Assembly: GCF_023036475.1 (NCBI RefSeq)
Contig: NZ_JAJQKI010000007.1
Coordinates: forward strand, 84,114-148,113
DNA: 64,000 bases
Direction: 5' to 3'
Source of the DNA: Bacillus pinisoli
GTDB lineage: Bacteria; Bacillota; Bacilli; Bacillales; SA4
In this document: positions 56,283 through 64,000 of the stretch, piece after piece
How positions within the stretch are numbered: position 1 is the stretch's first letter
Layout of the letters: each line of letters starts with the position of its first letter
The notes under the pieces: model-generated
What the model was told of the DNA's origin: nothing
What the model saw: only the letters and a program-made list of their open reading frames with translations
Databases searched by the model: none
Program-made: the position numbers and the translations under genes

Positions 56283-56321
56283 ACAAAACCTTCCAATTAG
56301 AGTATAGCGGAAGGTTATTTG
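56283..56321. terminator. Terminator-like hairpin
   Basis: AACCTTCC...GGAAGGTT stem between the IS remnant and the DUF2785 gene. Confidence 0.65.
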
Positions 56322-56424
56322 GCATGTTCAATTTTAGTATATCATGATGTTAGTAATCTTTTTATTGAAAAATGTTGACAAACTATTAGCTGGTTTACTT
56401 GAATTGAATAAACAAAAATTTTTT

Positions 56425-57267
56425 TCACTCACTTGGACTATATATTTGGTTATGCCATTGTTGCAAAATATCAGTGATAATTTTTCTCAACCCTGAATAC
56501 TCGCCTTTATACAACAGTCGAAAATATAACCCCCTCAAGAAAGTTATAACGTTTGACTTCTTCCAGAAAAAGTTCAAACTATACCCTTCATTTCTTTTTA
56601 AGTCCTGAAGAGTATCTGAAACTTCTAAAATCCAATTCTCCAATTCATTATGTGTAATCCCTATGCCAATAAGTGCTTCCAATACAAATATTAGCCTTTC
56701 TCCTTCATCATCCACAAAAGGTCCTTTAGTTGTAGTCTCTTTGAATAAACATAGTTTAATTACTTCAAGGCATTCAGAAGATAATCCATTGTTAAAACTG
56801 GGATGTCTGACAGCCTCAGCTAAAAAATCTGCTCCGTGAGCAATACTATGTGCCCAACCTTTTCCTTCCACATAACCACGAACATCTTTTTCAAGATTTA
56901 AATACTTAATACTTTCTTCTATTGTCTTTAAAACAACTTCCTTAGATAGAAATGGTCTTTGCCTATCTTTTTGTAGGATTAGTCCAATAACCAAAGCGGA
57001 GAAAGAACGAGTAAATACTAAATCACTCTCCCTGTCCTCAATACCCAAAAACAAATTTCGGAGGCATACTTCAATAATATGTTCCAATTGATTGTCAGTT
57101 AAATAGTCCTCCACGATCAATTTCCCAAATGTATTAAAAATCAGTGTATCTCTTAACTCAGGGTCAGTTGAGCCTATATTATCTAGCATTCTTTCAACAA
57201 GATTATTTAGTTCATCATGTTTTAAAACTGTATCAAAGTCTATTGCTTTTAGTTCTGATTTTAACAT
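56425..57267 (-). CDS. DUF2785-family protein
   Basis: 280-residue soluble helical protein of unknown function. LVFTRSFSALVIGLILQKD, EKDVRGYVEGKGWAHSIAHG and ADFLAEAVRHP are the typical blocks; the histidines in GWAHSIAHGAD suggest a metal or ligand site. The frame opens at a GTG at 57279, but AAAGGGTGAT is best spaced for the ATG at 57267. Single gene in a region rich in pseudogenes; it appears intact. Confidence 0.8.
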   Translation of the reverse strand: MLKSELKAIDFDTVLKHDELNNLVERMLDNIGSTDPELRDTLIFNTFGKLIVEDYLTDNQLEHIIEVCLRNLFLGIEDRESDLVFTRSFSALVIGLILQKDRQRPFLSKEVVLKTIEESIKYLNLEKDVRGYVEGKGWAHSIAHGADFLAEAVRHPSFNNGLSSECLEVIKLCLFKETTTKGPFVDDEGERLIFVLEALIGIGITHNELENWILEVSDTLQDLKRNEGYSLNFFWKKSNVITFLRGLYFRLLYKGEYSGLRKIITDILQQWHNQIYSPSE

Positions 57268-57649
57268 CAATACCATCACCCTTTTTTATCTCCTATTTAT
57301 AATCCTTATAATCCTTACGTAGTAAACTGCTTCATAAGCCTAACAACTTCCACAAAACTTACCCTTTACTTCAATAATAAAAGCCAATCACATTCTGAAG
57401 ATTAGCAGCTTTTATCTAAAAATCTTATTGAGTATTATCTATCAAAAATTCCTTTTCTTTTTTCTTAATTAACTACAGATCAGTTAAGGCACCAAACATA
57501 AACCCTGTTAACACATCTGTAAGAGGAGGGGGTTCCGCCAATCCATATAAAAGAATAAATTATACTAATGATTCCAATAATCCATGTGAAATACAAATAA
57601 ATCCCCCTTTCTTGTGGAACTAAAATGCTCCGTTAGGACAGTAACTTCA
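57268..57649. other. Gene-poor stretch
   Basis: About 380 bases with no intact gene. A short minus-strand frame near 57476-57535 (LTDVLTGFMFGALTDL) may be the end of a lost membrane-protein gene. Confidence 0.35.
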
Positions 57650-57686
57650 ACAAAAAAAGCGTCAATTCCTTCTTGAATCAACGCCC
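57650..57686 (-). terminator. Intrinsic terminator
   Basis: GCGTTGATTC / GAATTGACGC hairpin followed on the minus strand by seven T residues, downstream of the methyltransferase gene. Confidence 0.82.
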
Positions 57687-57730
57687 ACTATAATTTATGT
57701 GTATTCCTTCACAAAAAGTTTTGGAAAAAT

Positions 57731-58312
57731 CTAAGTTCTCTTTGTTGCAAGAATTGCTGATGTTTTTGGGGTTAAATAAATTTCAGTTGCAACTAACTCT
57801 TCGTGATTTAGCCAGAATTCTCTTACAGTATCTGGTTTCCCCTTCCATTCATCTGGAAAATGTTCTTCAGGGGTAAAATCATCCATAAGTAACAATCCCC
57901 CTTGGTCCAATGCTTGTAACAAGATTTCGCCTTCAAATGTTTTTGCAGTAGCTGCATCAGCGAAAATGAATTGAAATGGTCCCTCTGAAATAACCTCTTT
58001 CCAATCTCCAACATATAATTTTACTTGATTATGGAATAAGGTATTCATTACCACATCCATTTTTTCTTTACAATTATCCACAGAGATGAATTCCGTTGTT
58101 GGGGCAATGGCAGATAGAATCCAAGAACTACCTACACCATATCCTGTTCCTATTTCAAGAATTTTCCCATCCCTTATCTGTCCCACAAGGACTGATAGAA
58201 GTCTTCCAACTTCATCTGAACAGGAATTAGAAAATCCTTTTTCTTCGGCTAATTTCTTTGCAGCTTGAACTATTTTAAGAATGAATGTGTTTGACCTATA
58301 TGCAGTTTGCAC
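57731..58312 (-). CDS. SAM-dependent O-methyltransferase-like protein
   Basis: 193-residue class I methyltransferase. Motif I is ILEIGTGYGVGSSWIL, the acidic end of beta 2 is EFISVDNCKEKM, and PFQFIFADAAT plus GGLLLMDDFTP give motifs II and III. The layout resembles catechol-O-methyltransferase-like proteins (YrrM type), but the metal-ligand set is incomplete by eye. Substrate unknown. The start is a GTG at 58312 with AGGAGG ahead. The Nudix pseudogene upstream may once have shared its transcript. Confidence 0.82.
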   Translation of the reverse strand: MQTAYRSNTFILKIVQAAKKLAEEKGFSNSCSDEVGRLLSVLVGQIRDGKILEIGTGYGVGSSWILSAIAPTTEFISVDNCKEKMDVVMNTLFHNQVKLYVGDWKEVISEGPFQFIFADAATAKTFEGEILLQALDQGGLLLMDDFTPEEHFPDEWKGKPDTVREFWLNHEELVATEIYLTPKTSAILATKRT

Positions 58313-58348
58313 TAAATAACCTCCTAGTGTATCTTTATCTTCGTCAGC

Positions 58349-58756
58349 TATCCTTCCCCTTTACTTAAATATGTCTTGAACCTTTAAAGCAACTTCTTTA
58401 GGCTTAACATCAATGGACGATAATTCACTAATATCCACCCACACAGGCAGATATGTTCCTCTAACTTGATTATTGTCAATGTACTCTTTAACTTGTCCAG
58501 TTCCAAATGTTCCATTGATGATCTCTGATAAGAAAAAGTATTGAGTTCCCTCAAAGTCAACTTCAGCAATGCACTCATTAACTTTAACTTTTACCCCCAG
58601 TTCTTCTAGGGCTTCTCTTTTTGTAGCTTCTTCTGGTGTTTCCCCGTATTAAATCCCACCACCAGGAAACACATAATAAACATAACCATCTCTTATTCTT
58701 CTAATTAGCCCAACCTGCTTGTCCTCTACAATTACTACTGAGCCTCTATCTCGCAT
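58349..58756 (-). pseudogene. Nudix hydrolase with premature TAA in the Nudix box
   Basis: A 136-codon frame starts at ATG 58756 (AGGGAGAC ahead): MRDRGSVVIVEDKQVGLIRR, then YYVFPGGGI, then TAA at 58649-58651, then YGETPEEATKREALEELGVK and a normal C-terminal half to 58349. The stop replaces the residue after GGGI, where relatives have glutamate (GAA to TAA would do it). All else is in frame, so the inactivation is recent or a base-call error. Confidence 0.82.
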
Positions 58757-58855
58757 GACTGTCTCCCTTTGGTCTAACATGTTTGTTCAAGTAACCTTCT
58801 CCTTTAGTACGATAAAAAAGAAATTACATAACAACTCCATGCCGTTATTGCTAAA

Positions 58856-59473
58856 TTAAAAAGTTATATCAACTTCTTCGTCTATAATAAAACCTTGTTT
58901 AACATAATTAATTAATTTACTTGATTCCATCTCGACTCTTTTTCTCCCAAGTGGATAATTAAACCAGTTGTCTTCTTTTGTAGTTTGGTCATCTACTGAA
59001 CATATAGAATAATTAATCCAATCTGGCATAAATGTTTTTAGTGTTAAGTTAAATCTACGCATATGAAAGTTAGTTGTGACCACCAGTATTCTTTTTATAT
59101 GATGAAGGTTCAAAGCCCTATCAATAACTAATAAGGAAGCAATTACATTTTCTTTAGAATGAAGTGAAATATCTTCGATGATAATATCCTTTTCTGGGAT
59201 TCCTTTTCTCATAGCCTCTTGTTTCAATAATTGTGCTTCCGTGATGTCTCTACCTTCACATTTAACTCCACCCGAAAAAATTATCTTATTTGCTCTCCCT
59301 TGTTCATACAATTCAATGGCTTTTGGTAAACGATATTCCACAGCCTTATTACTACCTGGGACAAAGATTAGATCACCAATCACATTATCATCTTCAAGAT
59401 TTTTATAAAGTAGTTCAGTCATTTGTAGGTCATTAAGTTTATTCGGGTCTAACTGAGAAATGTTTATTAGCAT
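58856..59473 (-). CDS. YdcF/DUF218-family protein
   Basis: 205-residue DUF218 protein, a Rossmann-like fold found in YdcF and SanA. IFVPGSNKAVEYRLPKAIEL, KIIFSGGVKCEGRDITEAQL, DIIIEDISLHSKENV and RILVVTTNFHMRRFNLTLK are the characteristic blocks with conserved D, E and H. Members may act in envelope maintenance or bind nucleotides; no biochemical role is settled. There is no membrane helix here, so it is cytosolic. AGGTGGATC precedes the ATG at 59473; the frame extends to 59488 without a usable site. Confidence 0.83.
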   Translation of the reverse strand: MLINISQLDPNKLNDLQMTELLYKNLEDDNVIGDLIFVPGSNKAVEYRLPKAIELYEQGRANKIIFSGGVKCEGRDITEAQLLKQEAMRKGIPEKDIIIEDISLHSKENVIASLLVIDRALNLHHIKRILVVTTNFHMRRFNLTLKTFMPDWINYSICSVDDQTTKEDNWFNYPLGRKRVEMESSKLINYVKQGFIIDEEVDITF

Positions 59474-59545
59474 GATCCACCTCACCATAATTGCTTTATT
59501 TTATTTCTTTATTCCACTAAACTACATTGAATAAGCATCTCTAGG

Positions 59546-59992
59546 TTATTTTACTTCAATAACAATTGCATAATAGGAATCTCTTGATGAATACTTACCA
59601 TCTTCTGAGAGCCAATTCACTAAAAAATCATAATAATATATACCTTCTTCAATTGGAGCAGTAAGTACACCATTTACTAACTCATCTTTTAACCATTCAT
59701 GGTCTTTGTCGAGCATTCTGGATACAGAAATACTAGATGGCTTTGGTTCATTATCAAATCGGATTTTAATGTTTGCACCTTTTTGAACTTTGAAGGGTAA
59801 TTTTCCGCCTAGTATCTCAGGTGGTCCAGCATAGTCAACACAACCAGTATTCCAACAATAGGAAGCTCGCACAACTTCAATGTTTTCTTCTCCAACAGTA
59901 ACTATTGGTATTGGTGGAGTATCACCTTCTAACTCTTTAACGGAGCATCCTGCTATAACCACTACTATGACGATAAACAACCAAATAACCAT
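59546..59992 (-). CDS. Small lipoprotein of unknown function
   Basis: 148 residues with hydrophobic signal MVIWLFIVIVVVIAGC, lipobox IAGC; the mature domain (about 130 residues) is beta-rich with a CWNTGC pair. ILGGKLPFKVQKGANIKIRF and SISVSRM look like an immunoglobulin-like sandwich. I do not recognise a family. The ATG has no ribosome binding site, but GGGGGGAG stands 7 bases ahead of a CTG at 60007 that would add Lys-Ser-Phe-Lys and give a more normal signal peptide, so a CTG start is possible. Confidence 0.7.
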   Translation of the reverse strand: MVIWLFIVIVVVIAGCSVKELEGDTPPIPIVTVGEENIEVVRASYCWNTGCVDYAGPPEILGGKLPFKVQKGANIKIRFDNEPKPSSISVSRMLDKDHEWLKDELVNGVLTAPIEEGIYYYDFLVNWLSEDGKYSSRDSYYAIVIEVK

Positions 59993-60122
59993 TTTAAACG
60001 ATTTCAGCTACAAACTCCCCCCAATAGTAAAGACGATTATGATCAATAAAATGTTTCTTATTCGATTAAACTCACCGTTTTTTGAATAAGAGGAATGACT
60101 AGAATTATTTATTTCCCTTAAT

Positions 60123-60248
60123 CTATTTTAGTAATTTAATAATTTCTTTATTTTGTTCATTTGTCTTCTTAAGTGTTAATTCAATAGAAAGACATGTAAA
60201 TACTAGAACTATTAAACCAAGTATTAGGATTATTATGATAAAGTCCAA
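60123..60248 (-). CDS. Small one-helix membrane protein
   Basis: 41-residue frame from a TTG at 60248 with AAGGGGTGA about six bases ahead. A hydrophobic helix (IIIILILGLIVLVFTCL) is followed by a charged helix (TLKKTNEQNKEIIKLLK). Good ribosome binding site, sensible topology and a clean end make it a likely gene. Function unknown. Confidence 0.5.
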   Translation of the reverse strand: MDFIIIILILGLIVLVFTCLSIELTLKKTNEQNKEIIKLLK

Positions 60249-60317
60249 GAGTTTTCACCCCTTATGGATTTTTATTATTAATCGACCACCTGTAAAAAAT
60301 ATTCACCGTTTTTTATG

Positions 60318-60690
60318 CTATTTCGCATTTAATTCGTTTAGTTCATTCTCAATCTCATCCAACAAAAAAACGTATTCGGGAAGGTTATTATACTTTCCTT
60401 TTAATACCTTAAGTGTTTTTATTATGGCAAATTTTAATGCAGCTTCATGATCAATATCATAGTTTGGGAGAACTCCGGTACCCTCCCAATTACCACCTGT
60501 TAGAGGACTAATTGATCTCCCGGTGGAACAAATAAACGTATATTAATTGTCACTTGATGATAGTTACCTGGATTAGCTCTACCACCAGTTGTTTCTCCAA
60601 TGATCTCTACACGCCCTAGTTCTTTTGATGCATATGCAAACAGTTCACCAGCTGAAAATGTTTTCTTACTTGTTAACAGGTAGACTGGTT
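60318..60690 (-). pseudogene. C-terminal remnant of an S41-family peptidase
   Basis: The minus strand reads KPVYLLTSKKTFSAGELFAY, then VEIIGETTGGRANPG, the catalytic-serine (SAGE) and following blocks of S41/C-terminal-processing-like peptidases. A frameshift near 60535 follows; the other frame goes on with LTGGNWEGTGVLPNYDID and a helical tail to 60318. The N-terminal half is gone. Non-functional. Confidence 0.78.
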
Positions 60691-60764
60691 TATTTTATGT
60701 ATTTATTACAGGGTACAAAATGGGTTATATAAGGTATTACCTTTGTAAGAAGAAAGTAACGGTA

Positions 60765-62132
60765 TTAGTTTTTCATAGAATTCTTGTATGCTCCTAATGC
60801 TTCAATTACATAACACGAACATTTAATCCCATTATAAAAGTTTTCAAGATCCATATTTTCATTTGGGGAATGATTTTGTTCATCAAAGTTTGCATAAGGG
60901 ACAACTACCGATGGAACCTGTAAGATTTTAGTCCAAACGTAGTCAGGCAAGCTACCTCCTAAGCTTGGTTGAACAATAGGTTTTTGTTGATAACTCTCTT
61001 CTACTGCCTCCTCTATGACTTTAATCAATCTGTTTCCATAAGGTGTTCGAGAGGGTTCCATTGAACCAAGATGTTTAACCTTAACCCCAGGTGCATGCTT
61101 TTCTACATGAGCACAAACTTTCTCAAAAATATCAGAAGGATTCTGATCTAGAACTAAGCGAAAATCAATCTTAACAGTTGCCTCAGATGGAATAATTGTT
61201 TTTGATCCTTCACCACCATACCCACTTATAAAACCTTGTATATTGAATGTGGGCTCTAAGGTCAGCTTTCGGTAGTAGGTTTCACCATCCATATTTAATT
61301 CTTTATAACCAATTTCCTTTCCTACCTTTTCATTATCAAATGGTAATTTCTTTAGTAAATCTAATTCTTCTTGAGTTAGTTTGAGTATGTCGTCATAAAA
61401 TCCATCAATGGTTACTTTGTGGTTATGATCACGCATTGTGCTTAATAGATCAATTAATGTCCATGCGGGATTTGGAACAATATTCCCTTTGTTACCTGAG
61501 TGATTATCCCATTCTGCTTCCTTTGCAGTTAACTCTACACATAATACGCCACGGACTCCTAATAACACTAAAGGTTCACCGGTAACTGGCATTGGTCCAT
61601 CTGCGGTGTAAACTAAATCTGCCTTGAGTAAGTCTTTATGACTTTCTACAAAAACGGGTAAACTTACACTTGTACTCTCTTCTTCTCCTTCGAATACAAA
61701 TTTTATATTAATAGGTAGTTTACTATGAACATCTAGCATCGTCTTAACGGCTAGTAGATGCGTAATTAGTTGGCCCTTATTATCTCCAACACCTCTACAA
61801 TAGATTTTTCCGTCTCTAATGGTCGGTTCAAAGGGTGGTGATAACCATTGATCAAGTGGATCTACAGGTTGAACGTCATAGTGCCCGTAAAATAGGATTG
61901 TCAGGTCATTTGGATCGTTGATTATCTCACCATAAACTATTGGTTGTCCTTCAGTTTTATATATCTTAGTATTAATTCCAATGTCCTCCATTATGACTTT
62001 AAGAAGTTCTGCACATTCTACTACTCCGTCATTTTGAGAACTTATACTTCTTTGTCTAAGTAAGGTAAATAGAGTTTCTAGATATTCTTCTTTTCTTTCG
62101 TTTATTAAGGATAAAACTGATTGAAGATCCAT
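60765..62132 (-). CDS. M20-family dipeptidase
   Basis: 455-residue zinc exopeptidase of the carnosinase-like M20 branch. FYGHYDVQPVDP (H, D), GVGDNKGQL (bridging D), FEGEEESTS (catalytic E, ligand E), YTADGP (D) and NHSPNENM (H) are all there; SGYGGEGSKTIIPSEA and KIDFRLVLDQNPSD belong to the dimerisation domain. Likely hydrolyses dipeptides in the cytosol. AGGAGG precedes the ATG. It follows the M28-like gene on the same strand, separated by about 120 bases and a terminator. Confidence 0.9.
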   Translation of the reverse strand: MDLQSVLSLINERKEEYLETLFTLLRQRSISSQNDGVVECAELLKVIMEDIGINTKIYKTEGQPIVYGEIINDPNDLTILFYGHYDVQPVDPLDQWLSPPFEPTIRDGKIYCRGVGDNKGQLITHLLAVKTMLDVHSKLPINIKFVFEGEEESTSVSLPVFVESHKDLLKADLVYTADGPMPVTGEPLVLLGVRGVLCVELTAKEAEWDNHSGNKGNIVPNPAWTLIDLLSTMRDHNHKVTIDGFYDDILKLTQEELDLLKKLPFDNEKVGKEIGYKELNMDGETYYRKLTLEPTFNIQGFISGYGGEGSKTIIPSEATVKIDFRLVLDQNPSDIFEKVCAHVEKHAPGVKVKHLGSMEPSRTPYGNRLIKVIEEAVEESYQQKPIVQPSLGGSLPDYVWTKILQVPSVVVPYANFDEQNHSPNENMDLENFYNGIKCSCYVIEALGAYKNSMKN

Positions 62133-62214
62133 GTAGTAAACCTCCTATTACTAACAACTCTTTTTTGTGTGCTTCCATAATTCAGTTTTGGGTAGGAAAA
62201 TGAGAATGATATAA

Positions 62215-62248
62215 ACACTAAAAGTGCCAGTGCTTCACTGACACTTTA
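62215..62248 (-). terminator. Intrinsic terminator
   Basis: AAAGTGTCAGTG / CACTGGCACTTTT hairpin after the M28-like peptidase stop. Confidence 0.85.
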
Positions 62249-62254
62249 ATATAA

Positions 62255-64000
62255 TTATTCTAGTAATTCTCTTGCTTGCTGCAGGGCCCAAACGACACGA
62301 TTTTGTCCACGTGTTAAATGCGTCTGAAGAACTTTGTATTCATGTGAACCTTCTTGCAATTGCTTGAAATTCGTTGCCGGTGCGATATCTGGTAATGGAG
62401 GGACATTTAATGCTGAATCATGACGGAACTTTCCCTTTCTTGTAAAGTTTATTGTGATAAGTATTCTCCCGAGTTTTTCGATTATTGTATTAGCCTTTTG
62501 AACTTGTGGATTAATTAATTCTAAGTTTTTCAACTCAACAATTTTTCTATAAAACGAAATTAAATCCTCTTGTAATAATACTACCTCACGTAACGCTGGC
62601 GTAAAATCAAAGTGATTACCAGCCTGCTCTTGGTAGGATTTAATGGTGTCCTCCAACTCTAAAGCAGTCTTTACAAAATCATATGGATGTATCGTAGCGT
62701 TTGCTGCACGGAGGATGGCTGTTAAGTAGATTTTTATATCCTTTTCAAGAATTGATAGATCCGCAACATGCATTAAATCTTCCTCAGTATGCCATTCAAT
62801 ATTCGCGCCACAACCACCTACCGGGTAATAACCTTTTTGTTTTAATAACTCTTCTGGAATGCTCGACGATAACATGAAGAACGAGGTAATCCCTATATTA
62901 TTAAATGAATAGTCACCAGCTCGTAAAGGTCTCGTTCCTTTAGAAGGTAACCCCACTGTGTCGTGGATGACATCTTTACAGAATTGATCTACTTCACTCA
63001 TCCACATCATGTATTCATAAGACGTTGCATCTACACATCCTGGGGAGTCACAGTTTACCTGTGCCACACAATTTCTCTCAAGGTCAAGGCCGTACTGATC
63101 GACAAACCACGTGGATCCACCGTAACGTCCGGTTGAATGACCTGTCCATACCGCAATACGAACACTCCTTTTTAATTTATCTCTGTGTTTGTAAAAGATT
63201 CTTGCCATTTCTAGTAATGCTGCATCACCAGTAGCGTTATCTCCAATACCTTCATGCCACGAATCTAAGTGTCCATGTAGTAACACATACTTATCTGGTT
63301 GTTCTGTACCTTCAATAAATATGTCAATAATAGGACATTCCATCCAATCCTTTTCTAAATACGTGTTACATTCAATCTCAATGGTTTCTCTACCAGCTAA
63401 ACTCTTTAACTCGTCACCATCAGGTTTATTAATCGCCAAGACAGGAATCTTTGGCTCGTCATTCATGTTGTCTAGATCTGGTGCTCCCCAAATCGGTGTA
63501 CAAATACCTTCGTGAATGTTCTGTCCAGGACTGATGAAGATAATTGCGCTGACACCCAACTGTGTAAATTCTTGAACCTTACCTGGCATTGGAAATCCTT
63601 CTGTTAACACAATTTTACCTGTAAGGTCACCAACGTCTTCTTGTACTTTTGAACCGAAAATATCATTAATCCCCTTAGCGTATCCAGTTGAGATATAAAC
63701 TAACTCCCCCTTTAAGGCCTTGTCTCCTGTAGAAATGGAGAAGGAAGGAGTTTTTACTCGAAACTCTTTTTCTACAGGACTTTTAAGTCTCAAATATGCT
63801 TTTTTAGGTACAGATAAGTATAATTCTGGCTTGTGGATTTTGTAAGGAACGCCCCATGTCTCTAAGTAATTAGCTAAAAAACTTGCTGCTATCTTTTCAT
63901 CCTCACTACCAGACTCACGAATAAGTGTACTGAATCTTTCAAGTATAGCTCTTGGAATTTCCAGACTGACTTCATCTACTAATAGGTTTTCAATTTCATT
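62255..64000 (-). CDS. M28-like peptidase with PA domain (5' end outside window)
   Basis: At least 581 residues; the frame is open to the window edge, so the true start is beyond 64000. A PA-type insert (DLTGKIVLTEGFPMPGKV, LGVSAIIFISPGQN) precedes the M28 zinc domain: LHGHLDSWHEGIGDNATGDA supplies H and the bridging D. Canonical M28 enzymes then have a Glu-Glu pair (WGGEE-type); here the place reads AVWTGHSTGRYGGS, without either Glu. NCDSPG and the late IEWHTEEDLMHV supply the other ligand positions. Either a subfamily with changed chemistry or one without protease activity. Helical C-terminal domain about 120 residues. Confidence 0.82.
   Translation of the reverse strand, partial: NEIENLLVDEVSLEIPRAILERFSTLIRESGSEDEKIAASFLANYLETWGVPYKIHKPELYLSVPKKAYLRLKSPVEKEFRVKTPSFSISTGDKALKGELVYISTGYAKGINDIFGSKVQEDVGDLTGKIVLTEGFPMPGKVQEFTQLGVSAIIFISPGQNIHEGICTPIWGAPDLDNMNDEPKIPVLAINKPDGDELKSLAGRETIEIECNTYLEKDWMECPIIDIFIEGTEQPDKYVLLHGHLDSWHEGIGDNATGDAALLEMARIFYKHRDKLKRSVRIAVWTGHSTGRYGGSTWFVDQYGLDLERNCVAQVNCDSPGCVDATSYEYMMWMSEVDQFCKDVIHDTVGLPSKGTRPLRAGDYSFNNIGITSFFMLSSSIPEELLKQKGYYPVGGCGANIEWHTEEDLMHVADLSILEKDIKIYLTAILRAANATIHPYDFVKTALELEDTIKSYQEQAGNHFDFTPALREVVLLQEDLISFYRKIVELKNLELINPQVQKANTIIEKLGRILITINFTRKGKFRHDSALNVPPLPDIAPATNFKQLQEGSHEYKVLQTHLTRGQNRVVWALQQARELLE

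Noticed and set aside
58384..58578. 64-residue minus-strand frame
   Set aside because: It is an out-of-frame shadow of the Nudix pseudogene.

Overview
The window looks like a chromosomal segment of a low-GC, spore-forming Bacillaceae bacterium. The evidence is an alpha/beta-type small acid-soluble spore protein gene, AGGAGG-type ribosome binding sites, many TTG and GTG starts, and genes of the yjcD, yueI, topB and yczE type. Candidate CodY, CcpA and GlnR/TnrA sites and a yybP-ykoY riboswitch point the same way. No rRNA, tRNA, CRISPR array or prophage was seen.

Layout. 0-9.7 kb: mostly minus-strand single genes (metallo-beta-lactamase fold, blasticidin-S-deaminase-like, VOC, HD hydrolase, flavin-fold, Nudix, YczE, DinB, AlkD-like, Gfo/Idh/MocA), then a Gly/Tyr-rich small protein and an M42 peptidase. 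9.8-24.2 kb: chemoreceptor, LysE exporter, topB, a YjcD-type helicase, a spore SASP, a CNNM/CorC protein, an M20 peptidase and a HAD phosphatase. 24.5-38.8 kb: a biosynthetic block on the minus strand, ilvA and then ilvE-D-B-H-C-leuA-B-C-D-serC-serA. It makes branched-chain amino acids and serine and has a clear promoter region with CcpA and CodY candidate sites. 39-45 kb: a DsbA/FrnE-like gene whose catalytic cysteine codon is TGA, an M29 aminopeptidase, a beta-propeller protein, a cell-wall hydrolase, and a two-gene unit (His/Lys/Tyr/Ser-rich small protein plus Hanks-type kinase) behind a manganese riboswitch. 45-52 kb: yueI, a GGCT-fold protein, an AEC transporter, a ParA pair, MutT, glnA and a fasciclin protein. 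52-61 kb: an accessory, decayed stretch with frameshifted genes, an internally inverted IS110 copy and pseudogenes. 60.7-64 kb: an M20 dipeptidase and an M28-like peptidase that runs off the window.

A short non-coding mobile element of about 140-195 bp recurs. Three copies are essentially complete (13.1, 24.3 and 49.1 kb), one is diverged (45.7 kb), and two are fragments. The complete copies have GGCT-type inverted ends and 8-bp target duplications. Two sit exactly between a stop codon and that gene's intrinsic terminator (topB and serA).

The observations most worth following are the UGA-for-Cys DsbA-like gene with a SECIS-like hairpin at the right distance, the Mn2+ riboswitch apparently driving a kinase and its putative substrate, the terminator-associated mobile element, the non-coding leader of the broken IS110 element (candidate bridge RNA), and a glutamine synthetase lacking the feedback arginine but carrying two GlnR/TnrA boxes. 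All functional names come from reading motifs by eye; no database search was run.
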